From the NCBI GenBank assembly GCA_947311845.1, contig CAMZMU010000089.1, positions 21,632,438 to 21,696,437 of the forward strand: DNA of 64,000 nt, given 5' to 3'. The notes below the pieces were generated by a model that searched no databases, had not been told where the DNA came from, and saw only the letters and a list, made by a program, of their open reading frames with translations. The DNA comes from Poa pratensis (lineage: Eukaryota > Streptophyta > Magnoliopsida > Poales > Poaceae). Of the stretch, positions 54,550 through 63,327 are shown one piece after another. Each line of letters starts with the position of its first letter. Within the stretch, counting starts at the first letter, position 1. The translations under genes were made by a program, and so were the position numbers.

Positions 54550-55555
54550 CAAGAGTTTGCATCCAATGGCTGTGAAACGGCAATCAACGTTACACATGTT
54601 GTCTTTAAAGGCTATAGTTCGGCTGCCAAGACGTACACATAACTTACGAGCGCGCACACACAAACATGTACTGTAGTATGTTGGATCAGCATCGTGCGGT
54701 CAGATTTAAGGTATTTTTAATGTTCTTCTTGATCATTTGTTATCTTAAAATACCATGCTGGCATGCTAGCCTAGCTTAACTATTTGCGCCCAACAGAGCA
54801 TGAGCAGTGTTCTATAGTCGGCTGGTTGCACCACTTTGAACAGAAGTACGGAGTATACTACTGTCACGTGTACGTGCGAAAGCTACACAGGAGTATAATG
54901 TGTCTCATTCGAGTTAAATATGTTGTGGGATATATCACAGATTTTATGTTAATACGTTAGACCACTATTTGTTGTCCTAAAGGAATAACTAGCCAGTTGG
55001 TGGTAGTAGTAATATAGTGAATGAGAGAATGGACTACTAACATAAAAATATCGTCATTCATAGTAGTAATATAGACCTGCACACCACATCCGATCGATCT
55101 AATAAAAATTTCCATCATAATAATGTCACGTTTCCAGCAAAACGAATCTCGGTAAAACAAGTCTTGTGTCATCAGGCTATTTCTAGAAGAAAACATGGAA
55201 ACAACGAGGTAGGCGTACAATGGGAACTAAATAGTTGAGTTTAGTCTTTTTAGGGGGTGGTCTCTATTTTCAACAGAAGCACTCTCGATGGGGAGATAAA
55301 GCCTGCTGAAACATCGATTCATATTCCCAAGATGCATGATATCCCGAGGAAGGTCTGGATATTTCGTGCGTTGTCACCGAATTCTAACAATCTCTTCTTC
55401 AGCTTCTACTTGCATAAATCTTCTTAAATCAACGTCTGCAATCACCATTTTGTCAGGAAAAAAGCGAAGAGTGGTGTGAGGTCGGGTTAGAAGAGCTGAA
55501 GAGCAGGACCAGCAGTTCCCTGTTAGCATCTCCCTTGCTCTGAAGGAGGAGCTGA
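54550..55555. other. intergenic target region of Copia element 2
   Basis: AT-rich, no supported gene. ATCTCGGTAAAACAAGTCTT (about 55146) and TTTCGTGCGTTGTCACCGAA (about 55360) have counterparts on the other side of the insertion at about 60798 and 60951, so part of this region is an older duplication. Confidence 0.4.
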
Positions 55556-55753
55556 TGTTGAATCAGAGAGAGAATCAACAGATCAGCAGAGCACTCAGGT
55601 TGAGACTGGGAAGGGAAATTTCTGGGATTATCTTCTCGTTCTATTACAACCGCACCCTCTCTCTACTCTATCCCCTTTTTTCTATACAGCTCAGGTAACA
55701 CTCACACACACACCCCTGGCAACCTATCCTAATACTAACAAGGTCCTCCAACA
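55556..55753 (-). repeat. 3' LTR of Copia element 2 (198 bp)
   Basis: Runs TGTTGAATCAGAGAG to GGTCCTCCAACA in plus-strand reading. Identical over 198 bases to 60557-60754. Confidence 0.95.
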
Positions 55754-55760
55754 CTCCCCC

Positions 55761-58700
55761 TCAAGATGAGGCGAAAATATTGATAAGCCTCATCTTGTCA
55801 CATATACACTGAAAGGGTACAATACCCACCCCTTTAGGTAGAACATCAGCAAGTTGATCACCTGATCTCACATACAACACCTGAAGCACCCCCTTGTCCA
55901 GATTCTCCTTTATGAAATGTCTGTCTATTTCAATGTGCTTGGTTCTATCGTGGTGTACTGGGTTGTGAACTATATTGATAGTGGCCCGGTTATCACAGAA
56001 TAGCCGGAGAGGAGCACCACTAAATAGACGAAGTTCACATAGCAATATTCTTATCCACATTAACTCACAGAGTCCCAAGGCCAAAGCTCTAAACTCAGCT
56101 TCTGCTGATGATCTAGCAACCACATTCTGTTTCTTGCTTCTCCAGCTCACTAGATTGCCGCCAACAAATACACAATATCCTGATGTAGATTTCCTGTCAT
56201 CGAGGTCGCCACCCCAATCAGCATCTGTGTAGCCTTCTACATTCAGATTTCCACAGCTAGAGAATAATATGCCCTTGCCAGGACATCCCTTTAGGTATCT
56301 AAGTATTCTCCTTACAGCTTCCATATGACTAGTAAAAGGATTGTGCATGTACCTACTAACCACACTCACTGCATAGGCAATATCGGGTCTTGTGTGGGAT
56401 AAGTAAATCAGACGCCCAACCAACCTTTGATATCGATGTTTATCAGTTGGTTCGCCTACATCAGCTTTTATTTTATGGTTTTGTTCGATAGGTGTGGATG
56501 CAGGTTTGCAATCTAACATTCCTGTTTCTTTAAGCAAGTCTAGTACATACTTCCTCTGTGATAGAAAGGTACCTTGTACACCATAGGCCACCTCTATGCC
56601 AAGAAAATAATGTAGATGCCCCAAATCTTTCACCTCAAATGACCTCGCCAGATTTTTCTTTAGTTGATGTATCTCTTCCTTGGCATTTCCTGTAATAACA
56701 ATGTCATCGACATATACCACAAGTATGGCAATCTTCCCTGCAACATGCTTGTAAAACAGAGTATGGTCTGCATTGCTTTGAAGATAGCCCCAGGAGCAGA
56801 TTTCCATTCTAAATCTGCCAAACCAGGCCCTAGGTGATTGCTTTAGCCCATACAAAGATTTTCTCAACTTACATACCTTTCCTTTAGTCTCATGGGTATG
56901 GAAACCTGGAGGTATATCCATATAGACTTCCTCTTCTAGATCCCCATGAAGGAAGGCATTTTTTACATCTAGTTGGAATAGTTCCCATTTTAAGTTTGTG
57001 GCTACAGAGATCAATGTCCTTATGGTGTTCATTTTTGCAACTGGGGCAAAGGTTTCATCATAGTCCACACCATAAGTTTGACAGTAACCTTTAGCTACTA
57101 GTCTAGCCTTATATCTCTGTATTTTCCCTGTTGGTGAATGTTTAATGGTAAACACCCACTTGCATCCCACTACCTTCTTATTATCAGGAAGAGTACTTAA
57201 TTCCCAGGTTGAATTCTTTTCCAGCGCTTCCATTTCCTCTATCATTGCTGTTCTCCACTCAGGATATAACTTCGCCTCTTGCCAATCTTTGGGTATGGGA
57301 ATAGCAGACTCCATTGCAGCAATAAATGATTTATATCCCGACCCAATTTGTGAATATGACACATAACCAGCAATATCGTAATCTTTAAACTTGGAGGGCA
57401 ACCCTATATTACGAGATGACTTCCTAAGAGCAATGGGAATATCAAGATCATTATGACTAGGAAAAGAATTACCACTGTTTGGCGATGCTGGAGATGATGA
57501 TGTTGATTCATGTTGTTGTGGTGACGAGCTTGAGTCTGAGCTAGTAGGCTGCTCTTCTTCAGTTTCGTGACTATCTTGGTCATTACTATCTTGATTGATT
57601 TCTTGTGTAGTATTCTCCTCCCCCTGTCCTGAATATTGCTCTTCTTCTTCGGAGTTCCTTTCCTCTAAGTCATCATGCTCATCTTCCTGGAGTATTCCAG
57701 TCACCATTCTCTCTTCCCCTGTGCTGCTGGGCAATCCTGAGTCACTGGAATCAAACAACTCAGGAAAAACATTAGTTAAATCTGGAGCTTCTCCATAATA
57801 TGATTCCTGCTCCCTAAACGTCACATCCATGCTTACAAAGAATTTTCTCTCCAACGGGCACCAACACTTGTACCCCTTCTGTTTTCCAGAGTACCCAACA
57901 AACACACATTTTAAAGCCCTTGGATCAAGCTTTCCCACAGAAGGCCTATGATCCCGTACAAAGCATATGCACCCAAATACTTTTGGAGGGACAACATATG
58001 TATTTGTACCTGTTAAGCACTCAATTGGTGTTTTATACCCAAGCACCTTCATGGGCATTCGGTTTATTAGATATGCAGCTGTTAGTAATGCCTCACTCCA
58101 CAAGAACTTTGGCACTTTCATTGTCATCATCAGGCACCTAGTCACCTCCAGTAGATGCCTATTTTTCCTTTCTGCAAGTCCATTTTGCTCTGAAGTACCT
58201 GGACAAGTAGTTTGATGGATAATTCCCAGACTAGACAAATACCCATCAAACTCATTGTTCACATATTCGGTACCATTGTCAGTGCGTAAGATTTTAACAC
58301 AAGCATTATATTGATTTCTGACCAGATTATAGAAATCCTTAAAACATTCATAGACATCACTTTTGTGCTTCAAGACATACACCCAAGATGTTCTAGTGCA
58401 GCAGTCTATAAAAGTCACAAAATAACGATACCCTAAGAAAGAGCTGACTCCACTAGGGCCCCACACATCAGAATGTATGGTCCAGAAAGGTTCTGCGCTT
58501 CTAATATTACGTGATACATATATGCTTCTGGTATGCTTCCCATACTCACATGCATCACATGCTAACTCCTCCTTACTGACCTTACTACACAGATCTGGAT
58601 AAAGTTTACTCAAACTTGCAAAAGACATATGTCCTAACCGTCGATGAAGCATCAAGACCTCCCCTAGTGAAGAATATGACACAGTGGCTGCCACAACTGA

Positions 58701-59294
58701 TGATGCTTCTTCATCTAGGTAGTACAGTCCATCACGCATTGTCCCCTTCCCAATCCTTCTTCCAGTCCCAAGATCCTGAAAGACACACCATGTTGGGAAG
58801 AATAAAGCAACACAATTAAGTTCATTCGTAATTCTGCTCACAGATAATAAATTGATTGGGAAGGCTGGGATATGCAGCACTGAAGATAAAGTCATTTTGG
58901 GACCACATGAAACCACACCAGATCCTTTGATCTCTTGTGTAGAGCCATCAGCTAGTTTTACACATATTTTACTAGAGGCAGGGGCATAATCTATAAATTT
59001 TCTATGTGAGCCGGCCATGTGGGTGGAGGCGCCTGAATCTATCAACCAAGCTGCAGCAGTGCAGCTGAGTGTTTCAGAATTAGAGATGTTACCACTTGGG
59101 GTTGCACATGCTGTCGAGGCTTCAGCCTGCTGGGCTTTCTCTCCTGTTACGGTTTCTTTGAACTTCTGCCATTTCTCTATCTCCTCAACACTCAACTGTA
59201 GGTTAACATTGTGAGGTGTATTTTCGCCAACCACTGAGAGGTTTGCTCTCCCACCAAATCTGCCTCCACGGCCACGTCCTCCTCCACGAAAAAA
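55761..59294 (-). CDS. Copia Pol polyprotein (protease, integrase, RT, RNase H)
   Basis: The frame is open from 59396 down to the stop at 55761; useful reading begins at the gag-pol junction near 59294. Protease has WLIDSGASTHMAGS. Integrase has HRRLGHM, CDACEYGKH and the DDE core (IHSDVWGP, RTDNGTEY, SEQNGLAERKN). Reverse transcriptase has [19 protein letters not shown] and YVDDIVITG. RNase H has TDADWGGD, SSAEAEFRA and FCDNRATINIV, ending near QLADVLPKGV. No stop or frameshift interrupts about 1175 codons and no catalytic residue I checked is missing. It joins Gag in the -1 frame. The products act in cytoplasmic virus-like particles and then in nuclear integration of the cDNA. Confidence 0.95.
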   Translation of the reverse strand, partial: FFRGGGRGRGGRFGGRANLSVVGENTPHNVNLQLSVEEIEKWQKFKETVTGEKAQQAEASTACATPSGNISNSETLSCTAAAWLIDSGASTHMAGSHRKFIDYAPASSKICVKLADGSTQEIKGSGVVSCGPKMTLSSVLHIPAFPINLLSVSRITNELNCVALFFPTWCVFQDLGTGRRIGKGTMRDGLYYLDEEASSVVAATVSYSSLGEVLMLHRRLGHMSFASLSKLYPDLCSKVSKEELACDACEYGKHTRSIYVSRNIRSAEPFWTIHSDVWGPSGVSSFLGYRYFVTFIDCCTRTSWVYVLKHKSDVYECFKDFYNLVRNQYNACVKILRTDNGTEYVNNEFDGYLSSLGIIHQTTCPGTSEQNGLAERKNRHLLEVTRCLMMTMKVPKFLWSEALLTAAYLINRMPMKVLGYKTPIECLTGTNTYVVPPKVFGCICFVRDHRPSVGKLDPRALKCVFVGYSGKQKGYKCWCPLERKFFVSMDVTFREQESYYGEAPDLTNVFPELFDSSDSGLPSSTGEERMVTGILQEDEHDDLEERNSEEEEQYSGQGEENTTQEINQDSNDQDSHETEEEQPTSSDSSSSPQQHESTSSSPASPNSGNSFPSHNDLDIPIALRKSSRNIGLPSKFKDYDIAGYVSYSQIGSGYKSFIAAMESAIPIPKDWQEAKLYPEWRTAMIEEMEALEKNSTWELSTLPDNKKVVGCKWVFTIKHSPTGKIQRYKARLVAKGYCQTYGVDYDETFAPVAKMNTIRTLISVATNLKWELFQLDVKNAFLHGDLEEEVYMDIPPGFHTHETKGKVCKLRKSLYGLKQSPRAWFGRFRMEICSWGYLQSNADHTLFYKHVAGKIAILVVYVDDIVITGNAKEEIHQLKKNLARSFEVKDLGHLHYFLGIEVAYGVQGTFLSQRKYVLDLLKETGMLDCKPASTPIEQNHKIKADVGEPTDKHRYQRLVGRLIYLSHTRPDIAYAVSVVSRYMHNPFTSHMEAVRRILRYLKGCPGKGILFSSCGNLNVEGYTDADWGGDLDDRKSTSGYCVFVGGNLVSWRSKKQNVVARSSAEAEFRALALGLCELMWIRILLCELRLFSGAPLRLFCDNRATINIVHNPVHHDRTKHIEIDRHFIKENLDKGVLQVLYVRSGDQLADVLPKGVGIVPFQCICDKMRLINIFASS

Positions 59295-60268
59295 CTTCCA
59301 CGGCCTCGGCCTCTTCCTAGCCAGTCCTGTCCCCGTCCTCGAGCAGTCCCAATTAGTTGAGGACACGTCGAGCGCATATGTCCTGTCACGCCACATTCAA
59401 AGCAAGTTCTTTCACTTATAGGTACCACTGCCCTCTGCTGATTCCCTGCTCCAGCAGCAAACATCACAGACCTTCCATACATGGGTTGCGCCGCAGCTCC
59501 CCCGGCTTCCAACTTCAGCCTTGTTTCCTCACTAACGATGGCTGAAATTACTTGCTCTAGGCTTAATGATTTATCGCTGCCATAAATAGCAGCTCTACGA
59601 TTTTCAAACTTTTGATTTAAACCATTCAGGAAGTCTCTTACACGCCTCTTCTCCATCCACTTGTTATATGCTTCTACACACTTGCCACACTCCAGTTTGA
59701 GTGGGTCATAATAGTCCATATCACTCCATAGACGCTTCAGCTCGGACACATAATCAACCACTGATTTTTCACCCTGTCTTACCTCCTGCAGTTCCTTCTG
59801 TATCTTGCAGGCAAGTAAATCATTCCCAACTCCTGAGAATATGCTCTTCAACAGCCTCCAGATTTCTGAGACATCCCTGATTCTCTCTACCTGCTTTGCT
59901 ATCTGAGGAGAGATTGAACTCAACAGCCATGCTCGTATAAGTGCATTTGTTGTCTTCCACTTCTGACCTTCTTTGGTATTTTCCTCTTCTGGCTTCTGAA
60001 TTGTTCCAAGCACATATCCCTCAAGTTTTCTGGACACAAGTATAGTTTCTGCATGTTCAGCCCAGCTTCCATAGCTGTCGACCCCATCCAGCTTAACATG
60101 AGGGATTTGCAATGGATGAATTTCTTCCTTGCTTTCACCATCAGCCTTTGAGCTCTCCCCCTGTTTGCTAAGAGCATCAAACAAGGGTTTGTACTTTGCA
60201 TCCAAAGCCTCTAGAACAGCCGCAAGCTCACCTACTGTGACCTTCGATTCACTTCCCTTTTCTGCCAT
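59192..60268 (-). CDS. Copia Gag protein with CCHC zinc knuckle
   Basis: Starts at the ATG at 60268, the first in frame after the primer site, with MAEKGSESK. The middle is the usual helical Copia Gag capsid region (DVSEIWRLLKSIFSG, YVSELKRLWSDMDYY, RDFLNGLNQKFENRR). CFECGVTGHMRSTC is a single C-x2-C-x4-H-x4-C knuckle. An Arg/Gly-rich tail (RGRGQDWLGRGRGRGSFF) leads to the heptamer at 59288-59294. Reading on in the zero frame gives a short acidic tail (VEEDVAVEADLVGE) ending at 59192. Reading in the -1 frame gives more Gly/Arg sequence and then protease. Gag packages the RNA. Confidence 0.93.
   Translation of the reverse strand: MAEKGSESKVTVGELAAVLEALDAKYKPLFDALSKQGESSKADGESKEEIHPLQIPHVKLDGVDSYGSWAEHAETILVSRKLEGYVLGTIQKPEEENTKEGQKWKTTNALIRAWLLSSISPQIAKQVERIRDVSEIWRLLKSIFSGVGNDLLACKIQKELQEVRQGEKSVVDYVSELKRLWSDMDYYDPLKLECGKCVEAYNKWMEKRRVRDFLNGLNQKFENRRAAIYGSDKSLSLEQVISAIVSEETRLKLEAGGAAAQPMYGRSVMFAAGAGNQQRAVVPISERTCFECGVTGHMRSTCPQLIGTARGRGQDWLGRGRGRGSFFVEEDVAVEADLVGEQTSQWLAKIHLTMLTYS
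59288..59294 (-). promoter_or_regulatory. possible -1 ribosomal frameshift site (T TTT TTC)
   Basis: On the minus strand the gag codons AGT TTT TTC form the canonical slippery heptamer X XXY YYZ. Slipping back one base gives SFF followed by RGGGRGRGG in the pol frame without any gap. A single T lost from a seven-T run would look the same, and plant Copia elements normally use one continuous frame, so function is unproven. Confidence 0.45.
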
Positions 60269-60544
60269 CTTTTCCACACAGAGTACTCCTTTCTCTCTCA
60301 CAAAACTTCAGCTTAGATGAAGAGAACTCACCACTGTCAACCGTTGGTTCACCACGCTAGCTCGGGCGACTGCCTTGATCCCCGATGCACCAGACTCCAC
60401 GAATCGACCGTACCTTCGACCTCCACCTTGCTCCTCCTTCACCCCGTGGATTTCCAGGGCCGCCTCCACCGCACCTGCTTCCGCTGCGCACAGCACTGCA
60501 CCCCAGGGCTCGTTGACGACCAGCCACACTCAGATCGACCTATT

Positions 60545-60556
60545 GCTCTGATACCA
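60545..60556 (-). other. primer binding site of Copia element 2
   Basis: Antisense TGGTATCAGAGC directly next to the 5' LTR, matching initiator methionine tRNA. Confidence 0.92.
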
Positions 60557-60754
60557 TGTTGAATCAGAGAGAGAATCAACAGATCAGCAGAGCACTCAGG
60601 TTGAGACTGGGAAGGGAAATTTCTGGGATTATCTTCTCGTTCTATTACAACCGCACCCTCTCTCTACTCTATCCCCTTTTTTCTATACAGCTCAGGTAAC
60701 ACTCACACACACACCCCTGGCAACCTATCCTAATACTAACAAGGTCCTCCAACA
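60557..60754 (-). repeat. 5' LTR of Copia element 2 (198 bp)
   Basis: Identical to the LTR at 55556-55753. In element orientation this is the upstream LTR, with the primer site and gag following. Confidence 0.95.
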
Positions 60755-60759
60755 GCTGA

Positions 60760-62410
60760 ATAAGACCAAGACTCTACATGATCAGAGCAGACTATCTCGG
60801 TAAAACAAGTCTTGTTTCTTCCAAGGTACTGGCAAGGAGTACATGGGGACCCTTTGGGCAGATTGCACGCTTTTCCTGGCAAGTAGTCCTTTACTCGCTG
60901 AGTAATCATCTTCCTGAGGTCATGCTCTTCACGGTCAAGGTCCGGGCTTTTCGTGCGCTGTCACCGAAATGATCAACTTCAGTTTATCACCTTTATCTCT
61001 GACTTACTCCTCTCCGCACTACAATAGCAATAGGTATAAAAAATGTAAGTTGAAATATATGCTTGATGGTGGAAAAAACAGAATTTAGAAAGGTTAGAAC
61101 ATGTAATTAAGTTCAAAAATATTAGACATACGTAGAGAAACAGCAGATTATGGGGAGCTTTCTTGCGGGCCCTAGGTTTTGCAGGAGCGGACGAGAATAG
61201 CCCAGAAGACTAGTGTCAACCTCATTATGTTGCTGTAATTTCTCCCAAATAAGTCGAGAAGCCTTCACTAGTTTACGGAGGGACTTTCACGGGCCATTGG
61301 AGTCAATAGAAACCAATGCTATACCGCCAGCTCTGTTTGCAGGAAATTTTGCTGCAATTCCCAAAGCTCCTTTAGCAAGAAAAACTTCAAGGTGAAGGGC
61401 TGGCTTTTTTCGTGCGGGGTGACAGAAATCTTGACCTTTGCCGGTCCGTTGGCCATCTGTATCGCCACCTTGAAACAACGGACGTACTGAAGTAAGAGAA
61501 GAGCGTATTAGAAGCTTAAGTGCAATCTTTCGCGTGGCAACAGACGAGCAGTGTGATAGCGCTCTAGCTAGGTTGTTACCGCAGGGTAGACGAACGGACA
61601 TACTCGACGCAAGATCTGGATTTCACGTGATATGCAACCGAAAATATATTGTAGTCACCCTCACCGATGTGACATTTCGGTAACACTGCCCCAAGTACTC
61701 TTAATAACTAAAAAAGTATTTGGGGCAGTGTCACGAAGCGTCACAAGAGCGACGAGTTGAGGTCTCTCAGGCCCCTCTGTACACTGATATGGTCTACATA
61801 AAAGGGAAAGTTTTGCTCAGATTTGAGGTACATATTTTCGCTATAAAAAAGGTAAATACTAAATACCGATGAGTCTACCCAAGGGAAGTACGGTAACCTG
61901 TTATACGGTAGAATATAGATCTAGTTTACGAAGCTATTTCGGTAGAAGACAGACAACAAAAATACGTACACACATGAATTAACGATAGATTAAGCAATTA
62001 TTGTTATCGACATGTTTTGGTTGTATGGAGCTGGTAGTACAGAAACATCGAAATAGTGGCCTAAGCTAATTTTCTCCACACAATGGACTGTAGCACGATG
62101 TTTTAGGTCCGATGATTTGTACCTTTGGTTGGTCCTTTGGGTGATGGCCTTCGATCAAAAACAGGCGACTCTCTGAAGCTGAACATAGCGCATGACCCGA
62201 AAATAATGTTTGGCTTCAACCTTTTCCGCGCAGGTGGAATGTATGATTAAAAGGTTGAGGGTAGATTTTTTTTTGGTGACACACTATCTTATTTATCTCA
62301 ACAGGAAAACAGGACGTCCTAATACTGATGGAATTCTTTTGCTGATAGCACATGATATTCTTGCTTCAGCGGTGCTCATCTGAAACTCTGAATACTACTA
62401 TTGTTCCTGA
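60760..62410. other. intergenic, including a small perfect-like hairpin
   Basis: No supported gene. At 61683-61699 and 61715-61731 a 17-bp inverted repeat (ACACTGCCCCAAGTACT) pairs with one mismatch across a 15-bp AT-rich loop. A minus-strand frame at 61287-61601 shows no recognisable domain. Confidence 0.4.
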
Positions 62411-62416
62411 ATGCAG

Positions 62417-62800
62417 GTTTACCCCAGAGGCACTGACTATACAGTTCACAAAAGGGTTACTTGTGGTTGGTTTATGCAAGTTGTCCTCATTAAAGCTCTA
62501 CTTTACACACTGGGAAGTGGTGAGTCACCATTGCTGGACATTGTGGCGTACGCTGGGTATGGATTTGCTGGCACCTCACTCGCGATGCTTGTCCGCATCT
62601 TCTGGAGCTACTCATACTATTTTGTGCTGCCATGGTTCTGTATTTGCACTGGAGTGTTTCTTGTTAAGACGATGAAGAGGGTTCTCCCAGGCGCATCGAG
62701 GAGTTACTAGAGGCATCCTAGCAGGAACCACTACTTCCTTCTGTTCCTCGCCATCATGCAATTCCCCATGCTTTTCTGGCTAGGCAAGATCAGCAGCTAA
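62417..62800 (+). pseudogene. YIF1-like membrane traffic gene, last exon only
   Basis: After an acceptor (AATGCAG ending 62416) the sequence encodes the C-terminal multi-membrane region of Yip1-interacting factor YIF1: FTPEALTIQFTKGLL, WFMQVVLIKALLYTLGSG, DIVAYAGYGFAGTSLAMLVR, WSYSYYFVLPWF, VFLVKTMKRVLPG and NHYFLLFLAIMQFPMLFWLG, ending with TAA at 62798-62800. YIF1 works with YIP1 in ER-Golgi transport. Two lesions are visible: a one-base loss near 62463-62468 (in TTGTGGTTGGTTT) shifts the frame, and a TAG at 62708-62710 stands where the family has glutamate after RSY. Upstream exons were not found. It is a fragmentary, decayed copy. Confidence 0.88.
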
Positions 62801-63327
62801 TGTTCCGGTTGTATCTCAGAACCAACTTCGGTATGTTTTCACCTTTTCTTGAAAGCACTCTATTACACTTCATGCTAGTGTGGAATTGGTAGATTTAGCT
62901 GAAGGGTGTGGTCTCCCCGTGATCTGGATTTAGCTGAAGACCTCAAAGGATTTTACTGAATTATACCTATTTTTAGAGCATATCTTCAGTGGTCACCATG
63001 TGTATCATATCCAATATGATCCTGATCTGTTTGGTGTAATTTTTCATGGATTGCTCGAGTTATTTATGTTCCTTTTGCTATCAAGTTTTTCTCGGTTGGT
63101 TAAGGCCCGTGGTGTCCTGACTAAAACGATTACGCAGAATTTGCTAATCTGTCCGTATTGAGACAGTCCAGTAATATTATGCCTACTACCAATACATGTA
63201 TAATCTTTATCTTTAAATCAAAAACGGTTTTTTATTCAACCAACTGCCTGTTTGTTTCTTCAACCTTTGGGTGGCTCACTGTTACATAGAGAATGTAAAT
63301 AAACCGTGTAGTCGTGTACCATTCAAT
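62801..63327. other. intergenic between YIF1 relic and kinase gene
   Basis: AT-rich, no feature recognised. It should include the 3' UTR of the minus-strand kinase gene. Confidence 0.4.

Larger units (their letters stand above)
55556..60754 (-). mobile_element. young, structurally complete Ty1/Copia retrotransposon
   Basis: 5199 bp in minus orientation, bounded by two 198-bp LTRs that are identical by eye and by the target duplication GCTGA (55551-55555 and 60755-60759). The primer site is at 60545-60556, and a polypurine tract (antisense TTGAGGGGGAGTG) abuts the 55556-55753 LTR. Gag and pol are both open, and all catalytic motifs checked are present. Identity of the LTRs means very recent insertion. 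This is the best candidate for an active element in the window. Confidence 0.96.
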
